In this document: one piece after another, positions 35,280 to 44,160 of the stretch | Numbering within the stretch: position 1 is the first letter of the stretch | How the letters are laid out: each line of letters opens with the position of its first letter | Origin: Bacillota bacterium | GTDB taxonomy: Bacteria > Bacillota > Clostridia > Oscillospirales > Ruminococcaceae | NCBI GenBank assembly: GCA_023396225.1 | Contig: JAEWWT010000024.1 | Coordinates: forward strand, 248,001-312,000 | Reading direction: 5' to 3' | Length of the DNA stretch: 64,000 nt | Notes under the pieces: model-generated | Seen by the model: the letters and a program-made list of their open reading frames with translations, nothing else | Database searches by the model: none | Told to the model about the DNA's origin: nothing | Made by a program: the position numbers and the translations under genes

Positions 35280-35312
35280 TTTCAGGATACCGTAATTTAT
35301 TTCGGTATCCTG
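35280..35312 (+). terminator. Terminator of the SLH protein gene
   Basis: TCAGGATACCG pairs with CGGTATCCTGA. The T-run is weak (TATTTGTTTC). Confidence 0.65.
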
Positions 35313-35357
35313 ATATTTGTTTCTATTGTCATAAAAATCTAAAAAAACATATTAAAC

Positions 35358-35386
35358 TTGTTATTTGTAGTAATACATGGTATAAT
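35358..35386 (+). promoter_or_regulatory. Promoter of the zinc-RING membrane protein
   Basis: TTGTTA, 17 nt, TATAAT. The predicted leader is about 110 nt and holds leader-element copy 2. Confidence 0.65.
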
Positions 35387-35429
35387 ATTATTAATATGTA
35401 CTTATAATTATTGTTTCACATAAACGTAG

Positions 35430-35508
35430 GGTATTGTGAACAATACTTTTCACGCAGCTGCTTATTACGATTTTTAATAAATGGCAAAAAGGGATGGAGA
35501 TTATAATG
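35430..35508 (+). promoter_or_regulatory. Dispersed 5'-leader element, copy 2 (shortened)
   Basis: Upstream of the zinc-RING gene: GTGAA-CAATAC-TTTTCACGC hairpin, arm AGCTGCTTATTA, arm TTAATAAATGGC, then AAAAAGGGATGGAGATTATA and ATG. The apical part is deleted and the outer stem is imperfect, but order and ending match the other copies. Confidence 0.6.
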
Positions 35509-36507
35509 ACTGATTTTTCAGGTAAAAAATGTTTGATTTGCAATAAAACCTTTTCTGAAAAGGATGATATTGTTGTTTGCCCTGAATGCGGAACCCCATA
35601 TCATAGGGATTGCTATAAGCAGGAGGGAAAGTGCATCAATACAGAACTGCATGCTTCAGGGAAGTCATGGCAGCAGGCAGAAGAAAACATTAACCGTATA
35701 GATGCACAGAATCGGATAATATGTCCGAACTGCGGAATTCACAATGAAAATGACCGCTTATTTTGTAAAAACTGCGGAATACCAATCAACATAAATGTTC
35801 AGAACAATAATCCACAGAATATCTATAGTCACTATAATAATCAAGGCATGAATAATTCAGGTAAATCTGATTTCAATCAGAATCAAAATATATACGGGAA
35901 TATTGGTGTACATCCATTTCTAATCAATTTCTCCGATCCTCTTTGCGGATATAATCCTGATGAAGAGTTTGACGGAATTAAATTACGTGAAATCGGTGAG
36001 TTTGTTGAGAATAATACACACTACTACATTCCAATTTTCAAGAGAATAAAAACTACAGGCAGAAATTTAGCGCTTAACTTCATTGCTATGTTGTTCCCTG
36101 AACTATATTTTGCAAACAGAAAAATGCCGCTCATTGCATTGGCTTTTTTATTTGTAAAGCTTGTGCTTGCTGTTCCAAGATATATTTTTTCATTCAATGA
36201 ATTTGATTATGGATTATTATCTCAGATTGCAGCAAACTTCAATACTAAATCTGCAGACTTTGAATTAGTAAATACGCTTTCAGTTATTTTAAACTATGCA
36301 ATGATGTTTTTATCCGGCGGGTTTGCTAACTATTTCTATTACAAAAACACAATCAGAAAGATTAAGAAAATAAAGGCTAAAACATCTCCTGAGAATCTTT
36401 CTGTAACTCTAAGAAAAAAAGGCGGAACATCCGTAGCACTACTTATAGTTTTTATTTGTCTGATTTTTGTACCGGTTTTGGGCTTATATACTTACCTGTT
36501 GTTTTAA
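35506..36507 (+). CDS. RING-like plus zinc-ribbon membrane protein
   Basis: N-terminal treble-clef finger of prokaryotic RING type: CLIC, then CPECGTPYHRDC and a later Cys (C-x2-C ... C-x2-C-x4-H-x2-C). A classical zinc ribbon CPNCGIHNENDRLFCKNCG follows. An Asn/Gln-rich linker leads to a C-terminal membrane region of about four helices with a DUF2628-like FNFIAMLFPELYFANRKM-type lead-in (here LNFIAMLFPELYFANRKM). Function is unknown. Start is the ATG at 35506, because the ATG 12 nt earlier is inside GGGATGGAG, the ribosome site of the leader element. Confidence 0.8.
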   Translation: MTDFSGKKCLICNKTFSEKDDIVVCPECGTPYHRDCYKQEGKCINTELHASGKSWQQAEENINRIDAQNRIICPNCGIHNENDRLFCKNCGIPININVQNNNPQNIYSHYNNQGMNNSGKSDFNQNQNIYGNIGVHPFLINFSDPLCGYNPDEEFDGIKLREIGEFVENNTHYYIPIFKRIKTTGRNLALNFIAMLFPELYFANRKMPLIALAFLFVKLVLAVPRYIFSFNEFDYGLLSQIAANFNTKSADFELVNTLSVILNYAMMFLSGGFANYFYYKNTIRKIKKIKAKTSPENLSVTLRKKGGTSVALLIVFICLIFVPVLGLYTYLLF

Positions 36508-36515
36508 AACGTTCA

Positions 36516-36547
36516 ATACCTGCATATTTATGCAGGTATTTTTATAA
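36516..36547 (+). terminator. Terminator of the zinc-RING gene
   Basis: ATACCTGCATA pairs with TATGCAGGTAT, then TTTTATA. Confidence 0.85.
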
Positions 36548-36553
36548 TCATAT

Positions 36554-36582
36554 TTGAAATAAAGATTAAAATGTGGTATAAT
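36554..36582 (+). promoter_or_regulatory. Promoter of tex
   Basis: TTGAAA, 17 nt, TATAAT, 76 nt before the ATG. Confidence 0.75.
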
Positions 36583-36658
36583 TTTATTATTGTTTTCCAG
36601 ATCTTAAATGGACTTTAAACTATAATAAGTTGGCTTATTTTATAAGGAGAAAATTCAT

Positions 36659-38830
36659 ATGGACATTTGCAAAGTTTTAGCGGCAGAATTCAAGTTGCGT
36701 CAGGAGCAGATTGACAATACCGTTGCTCTTATTGACGACGGAAAAACAATTCCATTTATTGCCCGATACAGAAAGGAACTTACAGGTTCCCTTGATGATC
36801 AGCTGCTTCGTCAGATTTATGACAGATTAAATTATCTGCGTAACCTTGAAAAGCGTAAGCAGGAGATTTTTGGCAGCATTGACGGACAGGGAAAGATGAC
36901 CGATGAAATTTCAGATGCTATTTCAAAGGCCGCTACTCTTGTTGAAGTAGAAGATATATACAGACCATATAAGCAGAAAAGAAAAACAAGAGCTTCTGTT
37001 GCAAGGGAAAAAGGACTTGAAACGCTTGCTGCATATATCATGCTACAAGATAAAAATGCAGATCCTGAAAATGAAGCAGTTAAATTTATTGATACAGAAA
37101 AAGGCGTTGAAGATGCCCAGTCAGCATTGCAGGGGGCTATGGATATCATTGCGGAAGATGTTTCTGATGACGCAGAACTCAGAAAGAAACTGAGAGCTTT
37201 ATTTAACAGGTCAGGTATGATTTCCTCAAAGGCATGCAATGCAGAGGAAGAAACAGTATATAACAACTATTATGATTTTTCTGAACCTGTAAGCAAAATT
37301 GCAGGACATAGAGTTCTTGCACTTGACAGGGGAGAACGTGAGGATAAACTCAAGGTATCTGTTGATATCAATGAGGGACTTGGAATCAATGTCATTTCTG
37401 AAAAGTATGTTAAGGATTCGGGCAAGTGTTCTGCTTATGTTCAGACTGCATGTGAGGATAGCTATAAAAGGCTTATATTTCCGTCTATTGAAAGAGAAAT
37501 ACGTACTGAACTTACTGAAAAGTCTGCAGAATCCGCTATAACGGTGTTTTCATCGAATCTCCGTCAGTTACTTATGCAGCCTCCGGTAAAGGGAAGTGTT
37601 ACTCTCGGTCTTGATCCTGGATACAGAACAGGCTGTAAGATTGCAGTTGTTGACGATACAGGAAAAGTTCTTGATACCAGTGTTGTTTACATCACAACAG
37701 GTGAACAGCGTAAAATTGAACAGGGAAGGGTTATTATAAGAAACCTTATTCAGAAGCATGGTGTAACTATAATTGCAATTGGTAACGGAACAGCATCAAG
37801 AGAATCAGAGACTTTCGTTGCTGATCTGATAAAAGAAATACCGCAGAAAGTTTCATATATGGTTGTTTCAGAAGCAGGTGCGTCTGTTTATTCTGCCTCT
37901 AAGCTAGCCGCCGAGGAATTCCCTGAATATGATGTTTCATTGAGAAGTGCTGTTTCCATTGCAAGAAGACTTCAGGATCCTCTTGCTGAACTTGTAAAGA
38001 TTGACCCGAAAGCAATCGGAGTAGGACAATATCAGCATGATATGCCAAAGGCAAGAATGGATGAGGCTCTTTCAGGAGTTGTTGAGGATTGCGTAAACTC
38101 TGTTGGAGTAGATCTGAATACAGCTTCACACTCATTACTTTCATATATTTCCGGTATTAATAGTTCAATTGCAAAAAATATCGTTCTGTATCGTGAAGAA
38201 AACGGTGCATTTACAGACAGAAAACAGCTCCTTAAGGTTGCTAAACTTGGCCCGAAAGCATATGAACAGTGTGCTGGATTTTTACGGGTACATGACGGCA
38301 AAAACCCTCTTGACAATACAGCAGTTCATCCTGAAAGCTACTCTGCTGCACAAAAACTTATTGATGAATGTGGATTCAGATTGTCTGATGTTGCAGGCGG
38401 AAAGCTTACAGGTATATCTGATACAGCTGAAAAAATCGGATATACTTCTATTGCCGATAAGCTTGGAATAGGTGTTCCGACACTTAAAGATATTGTCAAA
38501 GAGCTTCAGAAACCAGGACGTGACCCAAGAGATGAACTTCCTCCACCACTTCTCAGAAGCGGTGATGTTATGGAATTGAAAGACTTAACTCCTGGTATGG
38601 AGCTAATGGGAACGGTCCGTAACGTAATTGATTTTGGATGCTTTGTTGATATCGGAGTACATGAGGATGGACTTGTTCATATTTCACAGATATGTGACAA
38701 ATTTATCAAGCACCCTCTTGAAGCCGTAAAGGTTGGACAGGTCGTAAAGGTTAAAGTTCTTGATGTAGATATTAAGAGAAAAAGAATTGCCCTTACAATG
38801 AAATTAAACAGCAATACTGTTAAAAAATAA
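36659..38830 (+). CDS. tex: Tex-family RNA-binding protein (S1 domain)
   Basis: Transcription accessory protein homologous to Tex/YdcI (COG2183). In order: N-terminal helical region (RQEQIDNTVALIDDGKTIPFIARYRKE), YqgF/RNase H-like domain beginning LGLDPGYRTGCKIAVVD, tandem helix-hairpin-helix (YISGINSSIAKNIVLYREENG), and a C-terminal S1 domain (GMELMGTVRNVIDFGCFVDIGVHEDGLVHIS). Length 723 residues is normal. It is thought to act in transcription and RNA metabolism. Monocistronic between its own promoter and terminator. Confidence 0.96.
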   Translation: MDICKVLAAEFKLRQEQIDNTVALIDDGKTIPFIARYRKELTGSLDDQLLRQIYDRLNYLRNLEKRKQEIFGSIDGQGKMTDEISDAISKAATLVEVEDIYRPYKQKRKTRASVAREKGLETLAAYIMLQDKNADPENEAVKFIDTEKGVEDAQSALQGAMDIIAEDVSDDAELRKKLRALFNRSGMISSKACNAEEETVYNNYYDFSEPVSKIAGHRVLALDRGEREDKLKVSVDINEGLGINVISEKYVKDSGKCSAYVQTACEDSYKRLIFPSIEREIRTELTEKSAESAITVFSSNLRQLLMQPPVKGSVTLGLDPGYRTGCKIAVVDDTGKVLDTSVVYITTGEQRKIEQGRVIIRNLIQKHGVTIIAIGNGTASRESETFVADLIKEIPQKVSYMVVSEAGASVYSASKLAAEEFPEYDVSLRSAVSIARRLQDPLAELVKIDPKAIGVGQYQHDMPKARMDEALSGVVEDCVNSVGVDLNTASHSLLSYISGINSSIAKNIVLYREENGAFTDRKQLLKVAKLGPKAYEQCAGFLRVHDGKNPLDNTAVHPESYSAAQKLIDECGFRLSDVAGGKLTGISDTAEKIGYTSIADKLGIGVPTLKDIVKELQKPGRDPRDELPPPLLRSGDVMELKDLTPGMELMGTVRNVIDFGCFVDIGVHEDGLVHISQICDKFIKHPLEAVKVGQVVKVKVLDVDIKRKRIALTMKLNSNTVKK

Positions 38831-38839
38831 TAGGCACAA

Positions 38840-38876
38840 AAATAAGGATACCTCATTTAAAAAGGTATCCTTATTA
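38840..38876 (+). terminator. Terminator of tex
   Basis: AATAAGGATACC pairs with GGTATCCTTATT. Confidence 0.8.
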
Positions 38877-38904
38877 AATAACTATAAATTGCCTGAGGTA
38901 TTAA

Positions 38905-39606
38905 ATGAAAATTAAGAATCCATTTTTATTGCTCTCAAAGTTTGAATTGGCTCTTTGGTTGACATCTGCTGTCGTAGTTATCGTTTCATTTCTTTTTGGT
39001 GATAAATCAAATATTCTATCTCTTATAGCATCTCTGGTAGGAGTTACAGCACTTATTTTTGTTGCAAAAGGACATGTGCTGGGACAAACTCTTACAGTAA
39101 TATTCAGCCTTTTGTATGCTGTTATTTCGTTTGAATTCAGATATTATGGCGAAATGATAACATACCTTGGAATGACGGCACCTATCGCTGTATTGTCAAT
39201 TGTTTCTTGGCTCAGGCATCCATATGAGGAGGGTAAAAGCGAAGTCAAGGTTGCTCATCTATCTCCAATGAAACTTGTATCTGTCTTTTTGCTCACATTA
39301 ATTGTGACTTTTGCATTTTATTATATTCTGAAATATTTTAATACTGCTAATCTCATTTTCAGCACTATTTCAGTTGCAACAAGTTTTCTTGCATCGTATC
39401 TGATGTTTCTGCGCCATCCAACCTATGCACTGGCTTATGCTGCAAATGATATTGTTCTGATAATTTTATGGATTCTTGCAACAATGACAAGTATATCATA
39501 TCTTCCTATGGTTGTGTGTTTTCTTATGTTTCTTGCCAACGATATATATGGCTTTTATAACTGGAGTAGAATGAGAACCCGTCAGAATTCTGTTATGACT
39601 AAATAA
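38905..39606 (+). CDS. pnuC: PnuC-family nicotinamide riboside/mononucleotide transporter
   Basis: Polytopic membrane protein with about seven helices. PnuC signatures are the C-terminal YALAYAANDIVLIILWILA and FLANDIYGFYNWSRM. It would bring in vitamin B3 ribosides for NAD synthesis, which fits the glutamine-dependent NAD synthetase at 46360. The TGAGGT site is close to the ATG. The gene follows the tex terminator by 28 nt and no separate promoter was recognised, so partial read-through is possible. No NAD-riboswitch-like leader has room to fit. Confidence 0.88.
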   Translation: MKIKNPFLLLSKFELALWLTSAVVVIVSFLFGDKSNILSLIASLVGVTALIFVAKGHVLGQTLTVIFSLLYAVISFEFRYYGEMITYLGMTAPIAVLSIVSWLRHPYEEGKSEVKVAHLSPMKLVSVFLLTLIVTFAFYYILKYFNTANLIFSTISVATSFLASYLMFLRHPTYALAYAANDIVLIILWILATMTSISYLPMVVCFLMFLANDIYGFYNWSRMRTRQNSVMTK

Positions 39607-39630
39607 ATCTATACTTATAATGTAATAAAC

Positions 39631-39665
39631 TGAAAGCCTTACAAAATAACTGTAAGGCTTTCAGT
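39631..39665. terminator. Convergent terminator between pnuC and the chemoreceptor
   Basis: CTGAAAGCCTTACA pairs with TGTAAGGCTTTCAG. The A/T content of the stem serves both directions. Confidence 0.8.
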
Positions 39666-39677
39666 ATGTAAATTCAA

Positions 39678-41615
39678 TTAGATTTTGAGAGTAGAAATCT
39701 GATCCTTGAGTATCTTTGACTGACCACTTAGTTCTTCACATGAAGCAGCAGATTCTTCTGCTGTTGCTGAATTTTGCTGAACAATTTGGGAAATCTGTTC
39801 TATTCCCACAGTCACCTGAGAAATAGCGTTTGACTGAGATTCCGTAGAACTTGAAATTTCCATAATAAGCTTGTTTGTTTCTTCGGAAATAGTCATGACT
39901 TCCTTCATCTTTTCTGCTGTGACATTTGCAATCCGAGAACCATTGTTTACAGCTTCAATGGATGCAGAAATAAGCACTGTTGTATTTTTTGCAGCCTCTG
40001 CACTCTTTGAAGCAAGGTTTCTTACTTCATCAGCTACAACTGCAAATCCCTTGCCGGCGCTTCCTGCCCTTGCAGCTTCAACAGCAGCATTTAGTGCAAG
40101 AATATTAGTCTGAAAGGCAATATCGTCAATAGTCTTAATGATATTATTAATTTCATTTGATTTCTTTTCAATGTTGTCCATGGCAATGAGCATTTTGTTG
40201 ATTTCTTCATTCTGAACAGAAATATTATCCTGAACTTTTTCTGAAAGATGCTTTGCCTTACTTGCGTTTTCAGCATTTTTCTTTGTATCATTTGAAATAC
40301 CAAGAATAGTAGCTGTAAGTTCTTCAACAGCGTTAGCTTGTTCAGTAGTACCGTTTGCAAGTATCTGTGAACCGTTTGCCATCTGATTTGAACCTAACAT
40401 TACTTCTTCTGAGGAATTGTCAATATTCTTGATAATTTCATATAGACTCTTGTTTATCTTTTCGAATGAAGTGTTTATCTGCCTGAAATCACCAAGGTAT
40501 TCAATAGCAGCTTTTTGTGAAAAATCACCTTCACCCATTGAAGAGAGTACTCTTGACATATCATTAACATATAGGCTTAGCTTATGCTTTGTATCCTGAA
40601 GAGTAGCTGCAAACTCACCGATTTCATCATTTCCAAACTTGATCGCAAGATCGGCAGAACTTAAATTTCCCTGACTCATTTCAGTTGCAAGCTTATTTAC
40701 CGCATCCATTGGCTTTGAAACAAGTTTATTAAAGTAAATAAGGGTAATTACACTTATTAGTATTATAAGAACAAGAACAATAATTACAGTGTTTATAATA
40801 AGATGTGTTGTAAGTTGTGCTGTCTCATCTGTAGAATGTCCCGCAAAATAAGAACCAATAACATTTCCCTGAGTATCAAAAATTGGCTCGTAGCATACGA
40901 AATATTCGCTATTCTGAATCATTGCTTTCCCGACGTATGTAAGTCCCTTGTCAATAACCTGTGCTTTAACTGCATCACTCATTTTTGTACCAGTAATTCT
41001 GTCGCCTTTATCGTCCTTTACTGAAGTTGTATAACGTACATCGCCACAGAAAATTGTAACATGAGCGTTTGTTTGTTCAACAACTCTGTCAATATAGCTT
41101 GTGTCAGCATAATCAAATCCAATAAGAACAGCGCCGATTGTTTTACCATAAGCATCTGTAACTGGTCCAGAATACTGATATGACATTGGAACTTTGCTGT
41201 CAAGAATTACTGCACCATTTTTGTTTCCTTGCAAAGCAGCGGAGAGGTTATATGAAGATAGCGCAAAATTATCAGACTTCCATAACTCGTTTCCTGAATT
41301 ATCGACAACAACACAATAATCATATGAATTTGTACTGTTAATTGAAAATTGTTCTTTAATGGTGCTAGGTTTCTTGCTTTTAACAGCGTCAATAAAGCTG
41401 TTATCAATTGCAAGAATTTTATAAATAGATTCGATGCGTTCATTTTGAAAAACGGTATCATTTTTAAGAACATTTAGTCCCATCATAGAATAACCTTCAA
41501 GGTGCTTGGCGTTAAAGTCTAAAAACCCTATAAAAATTGATATACTTGATGTTACAACAGTTAGAATTAGTAATGAAATAAAACATAGTAATACTTTTTT
41601 TCCCAGCTATGACAT
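39678..41615 (-). pseudogene. Methyl-accepting chemotaxis protein with an amber codon at position 3
   Basis: The expected start is intact: promoter, GGAGG 9 nt before an ATG at 41613-41615. The third codon, however, is TAG (plus 41607-41609). After it the same frame is open to 39678 and encodes a full chemoreceptor. It has an N-terminal membrane helix (KVLLCFISLLILTVVTSSIS), Cache-type sensor, second helix near VIIVLVLIILISVITLIYF, HAMP, and the signalling hairpin with IDDIAFQTNILALNAAVEAA. The longest ATG-initiated frame begins at 41486 and lacks the first membrane helix. A CTG right after the TAG might restart. Read-through, suppression, recent mutation or sequencing error are all possible. 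Confidence 0.75.
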
Positions 41616-41639
41616 TTTAAATTACCTCCAAAACATACT

Positions 41640-41668
41640 TTTATAAGTATACATAATAGTTCAGTCAA
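41640..41668 (-). promoter_or_regulatory. Promoter of the chemoreceptor gene
   Basis: Minus strand TTGACT, 17 nt, TATAAA. Start of transcription is predicted about 15-20 nt before the ATG. Confidence 0.7.
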
Positions 41669-41767
41669 AATCAACAAAATTATGCGAATTATTAGTGATT
41701 TAAAGTAGTTTTTGTGTAAAAGCTACATTTATGTTAGAAAAATAAGTCATTTTATACAAAATAATTA

Positions 41768-42628
41768 CTACTCTGCAACTAAATTCATATAGTAATTACG
41801 CTGCGAAATACTGGGGTCATCTACAACAAAATAACTATGACCGTTATACTTTTTATCAGCAGATAATATATTTTTCAAAAAAGGCACGAGATTTTGTGAT
41901 GAGTGAATGATTACTTCCTTTTCCCAAATAAAATAACTTGCGACACAGTTTATTAAATGCTGATAATATTTTGACAGCAAGTTTGTTTCTCTGATAATCA
42001 GCATGTCATCAGGCATGGACACAACAGCATAGTAATCACATGAATCAATGCTGAACTTTATAATTTTACCGTAGCTGCATATTTCCTTATACATAAACAG
42101 CAGTGTTTCAGGAGACCAGATAACTGAATTTTCAATTAATGACAGATATTCATTCCGCATTTTCTGAAATTCATCAAATGGGCAGTTTTCAAAGTCAAGA
42201 TTATATTCATCATCTGATGGCAAACAGGTATACCTATTCAAATAAATATTATCAACAAACCCAAATTTTTCATAGAATCCGTCTATTGTATCTGCCGCTT
42301 TGAGATAGATATACTTGATATTGTTTTCAATGCATTGCTTTTTTACATATTCAATCAGCTTTCCTGCATTTCCTCTGCCTCTGTATTTCTCAGAAGTGGA
42401 AATCGCATATAGATACAGTGAAGGAATTTCGGAATCATCCGTATGAGTGATTGCATCAAAAGTATACAGTGCTGATTCTATTTCATAATTATTTTTTATA
42501 ATTAAACATCTGTCAACAGTAAAATACTCATTGAAAAACAGTTCACAATATTCTTCATCATCGGGGAAACATTCAAGCCAAAGCCTTTTCAGTTCATTAA
42601 CCATACTCAAATCTGGGTGCTGTATCAT
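41768..42628 (-). CDS. GNAT-family N-acetyltransferase
   Basis: A 286-residue protein whose N-terminal half is a GNAT fold. The acetyl-CoA loop is SEKYRGRGNAGKLIEYVKKQ, preceded by SLYLYAISTS and followed by YLKAADTIDGFYEKFGFVD. The C-terminal 140 residues form a second, less conserved domain, as in two-domain GNAT proteins. The substrate is unknown. It lies 40-odd nt downstream of the rpmA terminator and may be expressed by read-through. The ribosome site is weak (AAGAG). Confidence 0.82.
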   Translation of the reverse strand: MIQHPDLSMVNELKRLWLECFPDDEEYCELFFNEYFTVDRCLIIKNNYEIESALYTFDAITHTDDSEIPSLYLYAISTSEKYRGRGNAGKLIEYVKKQCIENNIKYIYLKAADTIDGFYEKFGFVDNIYLNRYTCLPSDDEYNLDFENCPFDEFQKMRNEYLSLIENSVIWSPETLLFMYKEICSYGKIIKFSIDSCDYYAVVSMPDDMLIIRETNLLSKYYQHLINCVASYFIWEKEVIIHSSQNLVPFLKNILSADKKYNGHSYFVVDDPSISQRNYYMNLVAE

Positions 42629-42647
42629 TTTGCTACTCTTTTCATAT

Positions 42648-42681
42648 AAAAATATAGGAGCAGAAATACCTGCTCCTATAT
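42648..42681 (-). terminator. Terminator of rplU-rpmA
   Basis: On the minus strand ATATAGGAGCAG pairs with CTGCTCCTATAT, followed by TTTTTAT. Confidence 0.88.
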
Positions 42682-42702
42682 ATGTTTACAATTTTAAAAG
42701 AA

Positions 42703-42957
42703 TTATTCGCCGTAAACGCTGACTTTCTTACGGTCACGTCCAACTCTTTCGAATTTAACCTTACCACTTACCATTGCGAATAAAGTATCATCAGAACCCT
42801 TGCCTACGCCTTCACCTGGATGAATGTGTGTGCCTCTCTGACGAACGAGAATGTTACCAGCAAGAACTGCCTGGCCATCTCCTCTTTTAACACCTAAACG
42901 CTTTGATTGTGAATCTCTGCCGTTTTTGGTGGATCCGCCACCCTTTTTATGTGCCAT
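42703..42957 (-). CDS. rpmA: Ribosomal protein bL27
   Basis: Large-subunit protein bL27 whose N-terminus reaches the peptidyl-transferase centre. It begins MAHKKGGGSTKNGRDSQSKR and contains GQAVLAGNILVRQRGTHIHP. Many Firmicutes have an extra N-terminal segment removed by the protease Prp. Here there is no extension and no prp gene in the 40-nt gap to rplU. A GGAGGTG site 7 nt upstream fixes the start. Confidence 0.97.
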   Translation of the reverse strand: MAHKKGGGSTKNGRDSQSKRLGVKRGDGQAVLAGNILVRQRGTHIHPGEGVGKGSDDTLFAMVSGKVKFERVGRDRKKVSVYGE

Positions 42958-42997
42958 TCAATTACACCTCCATTATATGCATATACGTTAAATCAAA

Positions 42998-43312
42998 TTA
43001 TGCCTTGATAGCGTCAATTCTGATCTTTGTGTATGGCTGTCTGTGACCCTGCTTCTTGTGTGTAGAACCTTCTTTAGACTTATAAGTGAAAACAGTAATT
43101 TTCTTAGCTTTACCGTTCTTGATAACCTTAGCTTCAACTGTTGCACCATTTACATATGGAGCACCAACTTCAATTCCGTTATCCTTACCAACAACAATAA
43201 CCTTATCAAAAGTTACTGTATCGTCAGCATTAACTTCAAGCTTTTCGATGAAAACTTCATCGCCTTCGTTTACCTGATACTGCTTTCCGCCTGTTTCAAT
43301 AATTGCGTACAT
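42998..43312 (-). CDS. rplU: Ribosomal protein bL21
   Basis: Standard 104-residue bL21 (MYAIIETGGKQYQVNEGDEV at the start, HKKQGHRQPYTKIRIDAI at the end). First gene of rplU-rpmA, preceded by an L21-leader-like 5' UTR. Confidence 0.97.
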   Translation of the reverse strand: MYAIIETGGKQYQVNEGDEVFIEKLEVNADDTVTFDKVIVVGKDNGIEVGAPYVNGATVEAKVIKNGKAKKITVFTYKSKEGSTHKKQGHRQPYTKIRIDAIKA

Positions 43313-43400
43313 TTTTCGGCACCTGCCTTTTTCTATAAACTCGCTGTACTCAGGCGTACATCATAATATGACATAACTTAACAAGCCCGGAACATGCGGC
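43313..43400 (-). ncRNA. L21 leader (ribosomal protein autoregulatory 5' UTR)
   Basis: The transcript between the predicted start near 43400 and the rplU ATG contains ACGCCTGAGTACAGCGAG and AAAGGCAGGTGC, conserved parts of the leaders found before rplU in Firmicutes. GCCTG can pair with CAGGT-type segments near the ribosome site. Recognition is from memory of the motif and was not tested with a covariance model. Confidence 0.7.
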
Positions 43401-43406
43401 AAAAAT

Positions 43407-43435
43407 ATTATATCATGTCATAAACTGTTTGTCAA
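43407..43435 (-). promoter_or_regulatory. Promoter of rplU-rpmA
   Basis: Minus strand TTGACA, 17 nt, TATAAT: a consensus-strength sigma-A promoter, as expected for ribosomal genes. Confidence 0.85.
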
Positions 43436-43533
43436 TAAATTAATCAGAAACATTTATAAAAATTAATCAGATAAACTGGCGAATTATATAATCAAACCTA
43501 CCTAAACATATCAACTATGTAAACATGCCCTGC

Positions 43534-44160
43534 TTACTTTAAACAAGTTCCGATAATAAAAGCCTGCTGATAAGCTTTATCAACAGCTTTTGGATTCAGT
43601 TTGAAAAGAGTATCCGCACATTTTATTCTGTTAATAATCTTGCCGCCCATTTCATCAGTAAATTTTTTTAAAATAGAATTAGCATCTTTAATATCAGAGC
43701 TGTTTTTGCTTGGATTATTACATGCTAAGACGGTAATAAATTTCTTTGATTTAAATGGAGCATTTACTTTAAATCCCTGCATATATTTTTGAGCTATACT
43801 AAGCTTTCCAAATAAGCTTTCATTTGGCTTTACATCTGCAAAAGGAGTTACTATTGAACAGCTTCTGTCAATAAAATCTTTTAATATTCCCGGTACACTA
43901 TGACAATAAATAGGTGCACCAATTATAATAACATCAGCTTCTTTTTCCTTATTGTATATTGTTTCAAAGTCATCTTTATGTATACACTTTTTTGTTTTTG
44001 TGCATTCAAGACAGCCGATACAATGATTTACATTATAATCATGTAAATTTATTATTTCAACCTCATTTCCTGCACTTTTAGCGCCTTCAAGCACTTTTAA
44101 GCAAATATTGTTAACATTTCCGTTACGTCTTCCGCTTGTGGTAATTGCCAGTACTTTCAT
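43534..44160 (-). CDS. Flavodoxin-fold iron-sulfur flavoprotein
   Basis: NADPH-dependent FMN reductase/flavodoxin-like protein. The N-terminus VLAITTSGRRNGNVNNI binds FMN phosphate. The cysteine cluster CIGCLECTKTKKC with HKDDFE is typical of the Isf-like (iron-sulfur flavoprotein) group, which carries a 4Fe-4S cluster. GAPIYCHSVPGILKDFIDR is the second flavin loop. It begins 1 nt after the TetR gene, so that regulator probably controls it. A redox or electrophile-detoxifying role is inferred. Confidence 0.85.
   Translation of the reverse strand: MKVLAITTSGRRNGNVNNICLKVLEGAKSAGNEVEIINLHDYNVNHCIGCLECTKTKKCIHKDDFETIYNKEKEADVIIIGAPIYCHSVPGILKDFIDRSCSIVTPFADVKPNESLFGKLSIAQKYMQGFKVNAPFKSKKFITVLACNNPSKNSSDIKDANSILKKFTDEMGGKIINRIKCADTLFKLNPKAVDKAYQQAFIIGTCLK

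Noticed and set aside
38831..38904. NAD+ riboswitch before pnuC
   Set aside because: The space is only 74 nt and is mostly the tex terminator. No conserved riboswitch core was seen.
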